A DNA stretch of 7,330 nt, taken from an uncultured Capnocytophaga sp. (GTDB lineage Bacteria; Bacteroidota; Bacteroidia; Flavobacteriales; Flavobacteriaceae). Below, in pieces: positions 1-6,236 of the stretch (position 1 is the stretch's first letter; each line of letters starts with the position of its first letter). The position numbers and the translations under genes are program-made. A model generated the notes under the pieces. It worked only from the letters and a program-made list of their open reading frames with translations, searched no databases and was not told the DNA's origin. The stretch is taken from the NCBI GenBank assembly GCA_915070235.1, contig CAJZFM010000100.1, positions 1-7,330 on the forward strand, written 5' to 3'.

Positions 1-22
1 TTTATAAAAACTCGAACAGATA

Positions 23-454
23 ATGAAAAATCATGGTTTAGAGCAAGCTAACAATAATGAAACGCTTGTTGATAGAATAAAAGGAACCATCTATGGTCAA
101 GCTATTGGAGATGCACTAGGCTTGGGAACAGAAGGCATGACAGACGAAGAAATGGCCTTGAAATATCCCAATGGCATTACCCATTATAGTGACATCTTTC
201 AAGACCATCATCGTAAAAGGTGGAAAATAGGCGATTGGACCGACGACACCGACATGATGCTGTGCATTGCCAATGCCGTTATCAAGGATGAAGGAGTTAA
301 TCTGACAACTATTGCCCAAAACTTTAAGCATTGGGCGGATGGCTGTCCGATGGGCATTGGCGAAACCACACATAAGGTTTTACTCTTTGGAGACTACGTA
401 GAAAAACCTTTTGAGGTGTCTAAGAAAATTTGGGAGATGAGCCATTGCTTGTAA
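23..454 (+). pseudogene. ADP-ribosylglycohydrolase family protein, 3'-truncated
   Basis: This is the N-terminal half of a DraG/ARH-type ADP-ribosylglycohydrolase, a family that hydrolyses ADP-ribose from modified proteins or small molecules using two Mg ions. The entry motif GQAIGDALGLGTEG lies near residues 25-38, and the metal-binding motif GDWTDDTD at residues 70-77. Family members usually have about 300 residues and a second aspartate-rich metal motif near the C terminus. Here the reading frame stops after 143 residues, just after the segment PFEVSKKIWEMSHC, and the second motif is absent. Downstream DNA reads as another gene on the opposite strand, not as a frameshifted remainder. An in-frame stop at 5-7 limits the start, and the ATG at 23 follows an A-rich stretch. 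With half the metal site missing, I expect no activity. Family assignment is firm; loss of function is inferred. Confidence 0.85.
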
Positions 455-759
455 TACTTCTCGGTTTGTAACTCATACACCTCACTCCAATCCTCCCAAG
501 AGGTTTGTCGTTCGTTCATGGAAAATTCTATAGAAAACAGGCGTTCTCCTTCAAAACAAACTGCCACATGGAATAACTTCCCTTCAAAAGGACATTTGTC
601 AAAATAGATCCAATAGTAGCCTGTCCCTACCTCCCATATCTCATGAGTAGGAAACTGTGCCCGAAGACTTGAATAGGTAGTCTCTCTGGTAATCACCCCT
701 TCCTTTATCAAGAGGAAATCACCATTTGTAGTATCTAAAAAAGCATGTTCTTGCACCAT
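394..759 (-). CDS. Small uncharacterised SWxDWSE-motif protein, probably 3'-truncated
   Basis: This is a soluble protein of 121 residues with no signal peptide or membrane segment. It resembles a widespread family of small uncharacterised proteins with alternating beta strands (FLLIKEG, YYWIYFD, LFHVAVCF, LFSIEFS) and a conserved SWEDWSE block (residues 87-93) followed by a helix ending near KQW (residue 106). From memory, relatives continue past this W into another strand-rich C terminus. Here the last 14 or so residues are translated from antisense ADP-ribosylglycohydrolase DNA, so the natural C terminus appears lost. I chose the ATG at 759-757 because the upstream in-frame TTG at 783-781 overlaps the -7 promoter box. 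An AAGAGGG stretch lies a few bases upstream of the ATG. Function is unknown; membership in toxin-immunity loci is possible but not shown here. Confidence 0.6.
   Translation of the reverse strand: MVQEHAFLDTTNGDFLLIKEGVITRETTYSSLRAQFPTHEIWEVGTGYYWIYFDKCPFEGKLFHVAVCFEGERLFSIEFSMNERQTSWEDWSEVYELQTEKYYKQWLISQIFLDTSKGFST
436..451. other. Rearrangement breakpoint joining two truncated genes
   Basis: Left of this point the + strand reads as ADP-ribosylglycohydrolase up to ...IWEMSHC. Right of it the - strand reads as the SWEDWSE protein up to ...KYYKQW. The two recognisable parts meet or overlap by a few bases around 440-448. No insertion-sequence ends, target duplication or leftover gene fragment is visible at the join. 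The exact base cannot be fixed without intact relatives. Confidence 0.6.
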
Positions 760-780
760 AATAACCCTCTTTTCAGCGTA

Positions 781-788
781 CAAAGATA
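781..788 (-). promoter_or_regulatory. Bacteroidota -7 promoter box for the SWxDWSE gene
   Basis: Read on the - strand this is TATCTTTG, a full match to TAnnTTTG. It lies 21 bp upstream of the ATG at 759, giving a very short leader. No clear TTG element is seen at the usual 17-23 bp further upstream, so the promoter may be weak or assisted. Confidence 0.55.
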
Positions 789-830
789 CTCCTTTTTATT
801 CAGAAAATAGTCTTTCCTTCATTTTTTTAT

Positions 831-893
831 CACTTTTCATTATTCACTATTCGCTTTTCTCTATTCGCATGTCATTAATCATTTGTTATTATT
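831..893 (-). repeat. Degenerate 7-bp-phased tandem array (array 1)
   Basis: The region divides without gaps into nine heptamers: CACTTTT, CATTATT, CACTATT, CGCTTTT, CTCTATT, CGCATGT, CATTAAT, CATTTGT, TATTATT. The first eight all begin with C and end with T in a very AT-rich setting. Read on the - strand the units are of the type AATAGTG or AATAATG, close to units of the array at 4349-4415. The array fills the space between the leftward promoter at 781-788 and the mtaB promoter. Confidence 0.6.
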
Positions 894-907
894 TTTTTGT
901 ATCTTTG
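882..907 (+). promoter_or_regulatory. mtaB-recG promoter
   Basis: TATCTTTG at 900-907, followed by CCCC, is a full TAnnTTTG -7 box. A TTTG at 882-885 could serve as the -33 element, but its 14-bp spacing is shorter than the usual 17-23 bp. Transcription would begin near 912, about 17 bases before the mtaB ATG. Confidence 0.65.
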
Positions 908-928
908 CCCCAAATTTCTTTTATCCTT

Positions 929-2245
929 ATGAAAAAACGTGTTGCCTTTTATACCTTGGGTTGCAAGCTGAATTTTGCTGAGACAGCCACTATTGCCCGT
1001 AGCTTTGAGAACGAGGGTTATGACAAGGTAGATTTTGAGGAACCTGCTGATATTTATGTGATTAATACCTGCTCTGTTACCGAGAATGCGGACAAGCAGT
1101 TTAAGCAAATTGTACGTAAAGCCCTAAAGCACAACGAAAATGCTTTTATTGCAGCCATAGGCTGTTATGCCCAGCTCAAGCCCGAAGACCTCATCGCTGT
1201 TGATGGGGTGGATTTGGTATTGGGTGCCAAAGAGAAATTCAACATCACCCAGTATATAGACGACCTAACCAAGCTCAACAAGGGGCAGATTCACTCCTGT
1301 GACATCAACGAAGCGGATTTCTATGTAGGGAGCTACTCCATAGGCGACCGTACCCGTGCTTTTCTCAAGATTCAGGACGGTTGTGACTACAAGTGTACTT
1401 ATTGTACTATTCCTATGGCGCGTGGTATCTCCCGTAGTGATACCATTGAGAATATACTGAAGAATGCCAAAAAAATATCCGAGAACAACATCAAGGAAAT
1501 TGTCCTTACTGGTGTCAATATAGGAGACTATGGCAAGGGGGAGTTTGGCAACAAAAAGCACGAACATACCTTCTTGGAACTAATCCAAGCCTTGGACACA
1601 GTAGAGGGTATAGAGCGCTTGCGTATTTCTTCCATTGAGCCAAATTTACTCAAGGACGAGACCATTGCTTTTGTCTCCCAGAGCCGTACCTTTGTCCCTC
1701 ACTTCCATATTCCTTTGCAGAGTGGTAGCAATGATATCCTCAAGAAGATGAAGCGTCGCTACCTAAGAGAACTCTACCAGAATCGTGTAGCCAAAATCCG
1801 CGAGCTGATGCCCGATGCTTGTATAGGAGTTGATGTAATCGTGGGCTTCCCTGGGGAGACGGACGAACATTTCTTGGAGACTTACCACTTCCTTAACGAG
1901 TTGGACATCTCTTACTTACACGTCTTTACCTACTCCGAACGTGCCAATACCGAAGCGGTAGAGATGGAGGGAGTCGTACCAAGTGAGGTACGTGCCAAGC
2001 GTAGCCGTATGCTTCGCGGGCTTTCGGCTAAGAAACGACACCATTTCTATGAAAAACAACTCGGTACTACCCGCGAAGTGCTTTTTGAAAGTGATAACAA
2101 AGACGGCTTTATGCACGGATTTACAGAGAATTACGTAAAAGTAAAGACACCTTTCAACCCTGAGCTGATCAATACCCTACAGCCTGTAGTGCTCAAGAAA
2201 ATAGATACAGATGGGATTGTTACAGTGGATCTTATAAACCCTTGA
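929..2245 (+). CDS. mtaB: tRNA (N6-threonylcarbamoyladenosine(37)-C2)-methylthiotransferase MtaB
   Basis: This is a radical-SAM methylthiotransferase that adds a methylthio group to C2 of t6A37 in ANN-decoding tRNAs, aiding anticodon pairing. The 438-residue length is typical. Domains in order are: an N-terminal MTTase (UPF0004) domain with cluster cysteines C12 (TLGCKLN), C48 (NTCSVTE) and C79 (GCYAQ); a radical SAM domain with C152, C156 and C159 (CDYKCTYC); and a C-terminal TRAM domain from about residue 370. The TLGCKLN and NTCSVTE signatures favour MtaB over MiaB or RimO. The ATG at 929 was chosen over an in-frame ATG at 869 because the -7 promoter box at 900-907 lies between them, and because MKKRVAFYTLGCK is the normal family N terminus. 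It is followed 5 bp later by recG, so the two are probably co-transcribed. All six cluster cysteines are present and it should be functional. Confidence 0.95.
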   Translation: MKKRVAFYTLGCKLNFAETATIARSFENEGYDKVDFEEPADIYVINTCSVTENADKQFKQIVRKALKHNENAFIAAIGCYAQLKPEDLIAVDGVDLVLGAKEKFNITQYIDDLTKLNKGQIHSCDINEADFYVGSYSIGDRTRAFLKIQDGCDYKCTYCTIPMARGISRSDTIENILKNAKKISENNIKEIVLTGVNIGDYGKGEFGNKKHEHTFLELIQALDTVEGIERLRISSIEPNLLKDETIAFVSQSRTFVPHFHIPLQSGSNDILKKMKRRYLRELYQNRVAKIRELMPDACIGVDVIVGFPGETDEHFLETYHFLNELDISYLHVFTYSERANTEAVEMEGVVPSEVRAKRSRMLRGLSAKKRHHFYEKQLGTTREVLFESDNKDGFMHGFTENYVKVKTPFNPELINTLQPVVLKKIDTDGIVTVDLINP

Positions 2246-2250
2246 GAGAT

Positions 2251-4353
2251 ATGAGCGTTTTGGAAACTCCTATTGAATACTTAAAAGGAGTAGGCCCCCA
2301 GCGGGCTACCCTACTCAAGAATGAGCTTCAAGTAGCCAATTTTCAGGATTTGCTACACTTGTTTCCTACGCGCTATATTGACCGCACACAATACTATAAA
2401 ATCCAAGACCTGCAGGATTCCTCAGCTGAGGTTCAGATCATCGGGCGTATCATTCACCTGAAAACTGTAGAGGGTAAAAGCAAAGCTCAACAGCGGCTCG
2501 TGGCTACCTTTGTTGATGATACGGGTAGTATGGAGCTGGTGTGGTTTCGCCCTTCACAGTGGCTCAAAGATCATTTGCTGATCAATGTTCCTTATGTGAT
2601 CTTCGGCAAATGTGCCCTCTTTGCTGGAGTCTTCTCCATGGCTCACCCTGAGATGGAAACCCTCGAGGAACACCAAAATACCCTGCAAGGAAACATACAA
2701 GCTGTGTATCCTTCTACTGAAAAACTCACCAAAAAAGGCATCAGCCAACGGGTAATGCGCAAGCTCCTTGAGAACCTTTTCACTGAGGTAGGCAAGCACT
2801 TTCAGGAGACACTCCCCCATGAGATGATACAACCCCTACGGCTACTGCCCAAGGGAGAGGCACTCTTCCAAATTCATTTTCCTCAGTCCCAAGAACTCTT
2901 GGCTAAGGCACAATTCAGGCTCAAGTTAGAAGAGCTTTTTTATATACAACTACAACTCATACAGAAGAATTACCTAAACAAAAAACTCCAAGGGTATGTT
3001 TTCCCAAAGGTAGGTGATTATTTCAATACTTTTTACCACCAGTATCTTCCTTTCCCTTTGACCAATGCCCAAAAGCGGGTCATCAAGGAAATCCGTAACG
3101 ATGTAGCCACAGGTGCTCAGATGAACCGACTCCTGCAGGGGGATGTAGGGGCAGGCAAGACCATAGTAGCACTATTTGCTATGCTCTTAGCCCTTGACAA
3201 TCAGTTCCAGGCCTGCCTTATGGCGCCTACCGAAATTCTCGCTCAGCAGCATTATGAGAGTATCGCCTCACTGATCGCGCCTATGGATATACGCATTGCT
3301 CTGCTTACAGGAAGTACTAAGACGAAGGAACGCCGAGAGATTCATGAGGGCTTGGAAAGTGGCCAATTACAGATTGTTGTAGGCACTCACGCACTGCTGG
3401 AGGATAAGGTCAAGTTCCAAAATTTGGGCTTAGCCATTATTGACGAACAGCATCGCTTCGGAGTGGAACAGCGCTCTAAGCTCTGGCATAAGAACCAGCT
3501 ACCACCTCATGTGCTGATCATGTCGGCTACTCCTATTCCTCGTACCTTGGCCATGAGTCTCTATGGGGATTTGGACGTCTCGGTAATTGATGAACTTCCG
3601 CCAGGGAGAAAGCCCATTAAGACAATCCACCAATATGAAACCCATAGAGCGAGGGTGTATCAGTTCCTCCATGATGAAATCGCCAAAGGACGACAAGTAT
3701 ATGTAGTATATCCACTGATTGAAGAGTCTGAAGCATTGGCTTTCAAGAACCTTACCGAAGGTTATAACCAGCTTTACACCACCTTTCCTCCACCGAAATA
3801 CACCATTGCCATGGTACATGGCCAGCTCAAGCCTGAGGAGAAAGATACTCAAATGCGCCTTTTTGTAGAGGGCAAAGCGCAAATCATGGTAGCTACCACC
3901 GTAATAGAGGTCGGGGTCAATGTGCCTAATGCATCGGTGATGCTCATAGAGAGTGCCGAGCGCTTTGGCCTTTCCCAACTACACCAATTGCGTGGCCGTG
4001 TGGGGCGCGGTGCCGAGCAGAGCTATTGTATCCTAATGACCGATGTAAAGCTTAGCCATGACTCCCGTACCCGTATGGAAACTATGGTGGCCACTTGTGA
4101 TGGCTTCCAAATCGCCGAAGTGGATCTAAAACTCCGAGGCCCTGGCGACCTTATGGGAAAACAACAGAGCGGAGTACTTGCCCTGAAAATAGCTGATTTG
4201 GTCAAGGACGGGGGGCTACTCAAAATAGCCCGCGACTATGCCACTGACCTCATCCGTATAGACCCTGAACTGGCCGACCCCGCTCACCAGCATGTTGCCC
4301 ATACACTCAATATGCTCAAGAGGAATAAAGGGATATGGAACCTCATTAGTTAG
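2251..4353 (+). CDS. recG: ATP-dependent DNA helicase RecG
   Basis: RecG is a superfamily 2 double-stranded DNA translocase that reverses stalled replication forks and processes branched intermediates in recombination repair. The 700-residue protein has the N-terminal RecG wedge/OB region (TPIEYLKGVGPQRATLL at the start, OB fold roughly 60-160). The helicase core follows, with Walker A GDVGAGKT (297-304), DEQH box (398-401), SATPIPRT from 425, TTVIEVGVNVPNA, and motif VI QLRGRVGRG from 579. The C-terminal LRGPGDLMGKQQSG segment belongs to the RecG-specific translocation region. The ATG at 2251 gives the usual family start. A TTG at 2242 would overlap the mtaB stop and extend it by three residues; I prefer the ATG. 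It lies 5 bp after mtaB with no promoter between, implying one transcript. No key residue appears lost. Confidence 0.96.
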   Translation: MSVLETPIEYLKGVGPQRATLLKNELQVANFQDLLHLFPTRYIDRTQYYKIQDLQDSSAEVQIIGRIIHLKTVEGKSKAQQRLVATFVDDTGSMELVWFRPSQWLKDHLLINVPYVIFGKCALFAGVFSMAHPEMETLEEHQNTLQGNIQAVYPSTEKLTKKGISQRVMRKLLENLFTEVGKHFQETLPHEMIQPLRLLPKGEALFQIHFPQSQELLAKAQFRLKLEELFYIQLQLIQKNYLNKKLQGYVFPKVGDYFNTFYHQYLPFPLTNAQKRVIKEIRNDVATGAQMNRLLQGDVGAGKTIVALFAMLLALDNQFQACLMAPTEILAQQHYESIASLIAPMDIRIALLTGSTKTKERREIHEGLESGQLQIVVGTHALLEDKVKFQNLGLAIIDEQHRFGVEQRSKLWHKNQLPPHVLIMSATPIPRTLAMSLYGDLDVSVIDELPPGRKPIKTIHQYETHRARVYQFLHDEIAKGRQVYVVYPLIEESEALAFKNLTEGYNQLYTTFPPPKYTIAMVHGQLKPEEKDTQMRLFVEGKAQIMVATTVIEVGVNVPNASVMLIESAERFGLSQLHQLRGRVGRGAEQSYCILMTDVKLSHDSRTRMETMVATCDGFQIAEVDLKLRGPGDLMGKQQSGVLALKIADLVKDGGLLKIARDYATDLIRIDPELADPAHQHVAHTLNMLKRNKGIWNLIS

Positions 4354-4383
4354 TGATTAGTGACTAACGACTAATGACTAACT
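4348..4383. other. Imperfect stem-loop over the recG stop codon
   Basis: Arms 4348-4361 and 4370-4383 pair over 14 bp with one mismatch, around an 8-base loop, and the left arm includes the TAG stop of recG. The stem arises because heptamers of the ATTAGTG and ACTAATG types are near-complements. It is AT-rich and has no following T run, so it is a poor intrinsic terminator, though it could protect the mRNA 3' end. Confidence 0.35.
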
Positions 4384-4415
4384 CAAAACTTAAAACTTAA
4401 AACTTAAAACTTAAT
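4349..4415 (+). repeat. 7-bp-phased tandem array (array 2)
   Basis: From 4349 the sequence divides into heptamers GTTAGTG, ATTAGTG, ACTAACG, ACTAATG, ACTAACT, CAAAACT, then TAAAACT three times, in one unbroken register. The last part is also four exact copies of AAAACTT (4385-4412). The unit type changes midway while the phase is kept. It begins inside the recG stop region and ends at the -33 element of the accA promoter. Confidence 0.7.
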
Positions 4416-4448
4416 TGTTGCTTTTTTCGGAAAAAATCCGTACTTTTG
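4415..4448 (+). promoter_or_regulatory. accA promoter
   Basis: TACTTTTG at 4441-4448, followed by CGGC, is a full -7 box. TTG at 4418-4420 lies 20 bp upstream, within the normal 17-23 bp range, and another TTG at 4415-4417 lies at 23 bp. The spacer holds a near-palindrome, TTTTTTC-G-GAAAAAA (4422-4436), overlapped by CGGA...TCCG (4428-4440), a possible operator. The leader to the accA ATG is about 45 bases. Confidence 0.8.
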
Positions 4449-4498
4449 CGGCGCTAATTAAGTGATTTTTGCAACCACTTTAAATCAAACTTAAAGAT

Positions 4499-5449
4499 AT
4501 GGAATATTTAGATTTTGAGCTACCTATCAAGGAGCTTGAAGAACAATTAGATAAATGTGTTGCCCTTGGAAATGAAACTAATGTAGATGTATCTGATACT
4601 TGTAAAAAACTTACCAAGCGATTGGAACAAGTAAAAAAGGACATCTATGAGAACCTTACTCCTTGGCAACGTGTACAGGTATCCCGACATATTGACCGCC
4701 CCTATGCGCTTGACTATATCAATGCTCTCTGTGGTAATACCTTTATAGAACTCCATGGTGACCGTACCGTGGGGGATGATAAGGCTATGATCGGAGGATT
4801 GGGAAAAATAGGCGATCAATCTTATATGTTTATCGGACAGCAGAAAGGTAACAATACCAAGAGCCGCCAGTACCGTAACTTTGGGATGCCTAACCCCGAA
4901 GGCTATCGCAAGGCCTTGCGCCTGATGAAGTCGGCTGAGAAGTTCAACCTACCTGTAGTTACCTTTATTGACACCCCAGGTGCTTACCCTGGTATTGAAG
5001 CAGAGGAAAGAGGTCAGGGAGAAGCTATCGCCCGTAACCTATTGGAAATGTCTCGCCTGCAAGTGCCTATCATTGTCTTTATCATAGGAGAAGGCGCCTC
5101 AGGAGGTGCCCTCGGTATAGGGGTTGGTGATAAGGTATTTATGCTGGAAAATACTTGGTATTCTGTAATTTCTCCAGAGTCTTGTTCCTCTATCCTTTGG
5201 CGTACTTGGGAGTATAAGGAACGTGCTGCTGATGCCCTCAAACTCACTGCTAAGGATATGAAAGCCAATGGCCTTATTGACGAAATCATCAAAGAACCCC
5301 TTGGTGGTGCTCACCGAAACAGAGAAGCTGTTTTTGAGAGTGTCAAAAAAGCGATTGAAGAGACCTACAAGAAACTTTCCAAACTCTCTGTAGAGAAACT
5401 TATTGAAAAAAGAATGGACAAATACACCAGCTATGGTGTGTATAAATAA
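4499..5449 (+). CDS. accA: Acetyl-CoA carboxylase carboxyltransferase subunit alpha
   Basis: AccA, with AccD, transfers the carboxyl group from biotin on AccB to acetyl-CoA, forming malonyl-CoA, the first committed step of fatty acid synthesis in the cytoplasm. At 316 residues it has the normal family length. The N-terminal helical region ([17 protein letters not shown]) is followed by the signature [20 protein letters not shown] and then the crotonase-like core. That core includes [18 protein letters not shown] (PGAYPG 160-165), the glycine-rich GASGGALG (199-206), which helps form the oxyanion hole, and [11 protein letters not shown]. The ATG at 4499 fits the family start and lies downstream of a strong promoter. 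Three small genes follow with gaps of 8-15 bp, suggesting a shared transcript. Nothing looks damaged. Confidence 0.97.
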   Translation: MEYLDFELPIKELEEQLDKCVALGNETNVDVSDTCKKLTKRLEQVKKDIYENLTPWQRVQVSRHIDRPYALDYINALCGNTFIELHGDRTVGDDKAMIGGLGKIGDQSYMFIGQQKGNNTKSRQYRNFGMPNPEGYRKALRLMKSAEKFNLPVVTFIDTPGAYPGIEAEERGQGEAIARNLLEMSRLQVPIIVFIIGEGASGGALGIGVGDKVFMLENTWYSVISPESCSSILWRTWEYKERAADALKLTAKDMKANGLIDEIIKEPLGGAHRNREAVFESVKKAIEETYKKLSKLSVEKLIEKRMDKYTSYGVYK

Positions 5450-5457
5450 TTATAAGA

Positions 5458-5565
5458 ATGAAAAATTGGTTTAAAATCGTATGTATTGCCCTCTCTTTAG
5501 GTCTTTTGGCTAGTAGTTGTGGGGCCTTTCAGGGCTTTGCTTGCCCTCATGGCAGAAGATGCTAA
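5458..5565 (+). CDS. Tiny putative lipoprotein (35 aa)
   Basis: The ATG at 5458, 8 bp after the accA stop, opens a 35-codon frame. The product starts with a basic N terminus (MKNWFK), a hydrophobic stretch (IVCIALSLGLLA) and a lipobox-like LASSC with the candidate lipidated cysteine at residue 21. Cleavage would leave a mature peptide of only 15 residues, CGAFQGFACPHGRRC, with cysteines at mature positions 1, 9 and 15. I do not recognise a named family, though very small lipoproteins are common in this phylum. Tight spacing on both sides (8 and 15 bp) and the intact signal argue for a real gene. It could be a decayed remnant of a longer lipoprotein. No function can be assigned. Confidence 0.6.
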   Translation: MKNWFKIVCIALSLGLLASSCGAFQGFACPHGRRC

Positions 5566-5580
5566 CCTAAAACCCTATCT

Positions 5581-5814
5581 ATGTCGGCCAAAGTACGTGC
5601 TTTTCTATTCAACTTCCTCTGTTTTGGAGTGTTGTTTATCCTTATTCGCTTAGGAATTCTCTGGTTTTTTCCTAATCTGCCTTATCTTGTTGTCTTTGCC
5701 ATTACGGGCGTATTGGCCATAGTGCTCTCACCCCGCTTTGCTGCTTATGAGGACGAGGGTAAGGAGGTATTGCTTATGCGCTGGATTTTCCTAAAGGGCA
5801 TACGACAATTCTAA
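5581..5814 (+). CDS. Small two-helix inner-membrane protein
   Basis: This 77-residue protein has two predicted transmembrane segments, at about residues 8-30 (FLFNFLCFGVLFILIRLGIL) and 34-51 (PYLVVFAITGVLAIVLS). A short polar tail rich in charged residues (PRFAAYEDEGKEVLLMRWIFLKGIRQF) follows. The shape and the ending MxWIFLKGIR resemble small conserved flavobacterial membrane proteins that I recall without a named function. It lies 15 bp after the lipoprotein gene and 12 bp before the next gene, in the probable accA transcript. With basic residues before helix 1 and a short turn between helices, both termini are likely cytoplasmic. The start is the first ATG in frame. Existence is likely; function unknown. 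Confidence 0.75.
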   Translation: MSAKVRAFLFNFLCFGVLFILIRLGILWFFPNLPYLVVFAITGVLAIVLSPRFAAYEDEGKEVLLMRWIFLKGIRQF

Positions 5815-5826
5815 ATCCCATAGCCC

Positions 5827-6234
5827 ATGCAGATACAACTCAAGAAATTAGGTAAGAAGAAAATAAAAATCATTGAAGTAACCTTAGAAAAGCAGCCTGA
5901 AACGCTCCGAGAACTGATCTCGGAGTGTGTCAAGAGCGAAGTAAAACGCTTCAATGATTCACGAGAGGATACCTCTCTGATTCCTTTCCTCTCCGCCCAA
6001 GAGATAGGAGAGCAAGCCCAAGAAGGAAAAATCACCTTTGGGGATAAGGAAAATAGAACCTTGGCCGACCTCTCCGTGGCTTTGGACACCGCTTTCCTTG
6101 CCTTTACCGATGGGCTCTTTGCTGTCTTTGTAGATGACGAGGAAGTCAAAGCCTTGGACGCTCCCCTTACCATTACCCCTGAGACAGTTATCACCTTTAT
6201 CCGACTTACTTTCTTAGCCAAGGCACCTTGGTAA
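5827..6234 (+). CDS. Conserved hypothetical protein, possible beta-grasp fold
   Basis: This 135-residue cytoplasmic protein has no signal or membrane segment. Its order of elements is a basic beta hairpin (MQIQLKKL, IKIIEVTLE), a long helix (TLRELISECVKSEVKRFN, 26-43), a central region with GKITFG (67-72) and a second helix (83-95). Then come GLFAVFVDDEEV (96-107) and a final strand VITFIRLTFLA (121-131), with the protein ending KAPW. From memory, relatives in many phyla share 'RELI..V..EV..F' and 'A...A..DGL..VF+D.EEV..LD.....P.....F+RL..LAG', and some sit near DUF4132 genes; I cannot verify this. The plan is like a ubiquitin/ThiS-type beta-grasp with an insertion, but the C-terminal GG used for conjugation or thiocarboxylation is absent. 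It lies 12 bp after the membrane-protein gene, so is probably co-transcribed. The gene is real; the fold is inferred. Confidence 0.75.
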   Translation: MQIQLKKLGKKKIKIIEVTLEKQPETLRELISECVKSEVKRFNDSREDTSLIPFLSAQEIGEQAQEGKITFGDKENRTLADLSVALDTAFLAFTDGLFAVFVDDEEVKALDAPLTITPETVITFIRLTFLAKAPW

Positions 6235-6236
6235 TC

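Noticed and set aside
441..480. Frameshift as the cause of the glycohydrolase stop at 452
   Set aside because: No continuation of the family sequence is visible in the other + frames; the following DNA codes for a different protein on the - strand.
760..783. TTG start at 783 for the leftward SWxDWSE gene
   Set aside because: The codon overlaps the TATCTTTG promoter box, so it would lie upstream of the transcript start; the ATG at 759 is suitable.
869..928. N-terminal 20-residue extension of MtaB from an upstream ATG at 869
   Set aside because: It would place the start before the -7 promoter box at 900-907, and the extension does not resemble the family N terminus; MKKRVAFYTLGCK from 929 does.
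2242..2250. TTG start for RecG overlapping the mtaB stop
   Set aside because: An ATG three codons later gives the normal RecG N terminus. The TTG cannot be excluded but adds nothing.
3499..3978. 159-residue open frame on the - strand inside recG
   Set aside because: It lies antisense to conserved RecG helicase motifs and shows no domain of its own.
4348..4383. Rho-independent terminator after recG
   Set aside because: The stem is AT-rich with one mismatch and is followed by AAAACTT repeats rather than a T run.
4385..4412. Four AAAACTT copies considered as a CRISPR or replication iteron array
   Set aside because: The units are 7 bp with no spacers, and there are no cas or rep genes nearby. 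It is a simple tandem repeat.
5811..6221. 136-residue open frame on the - strand opposite the beta-grasp-like gene
   Set aside because: Its composition (serine- and lysine-rich, no motif) is that of an antisense shadow, while the + strand frame shows conserved-looking motifs and operon spacing.
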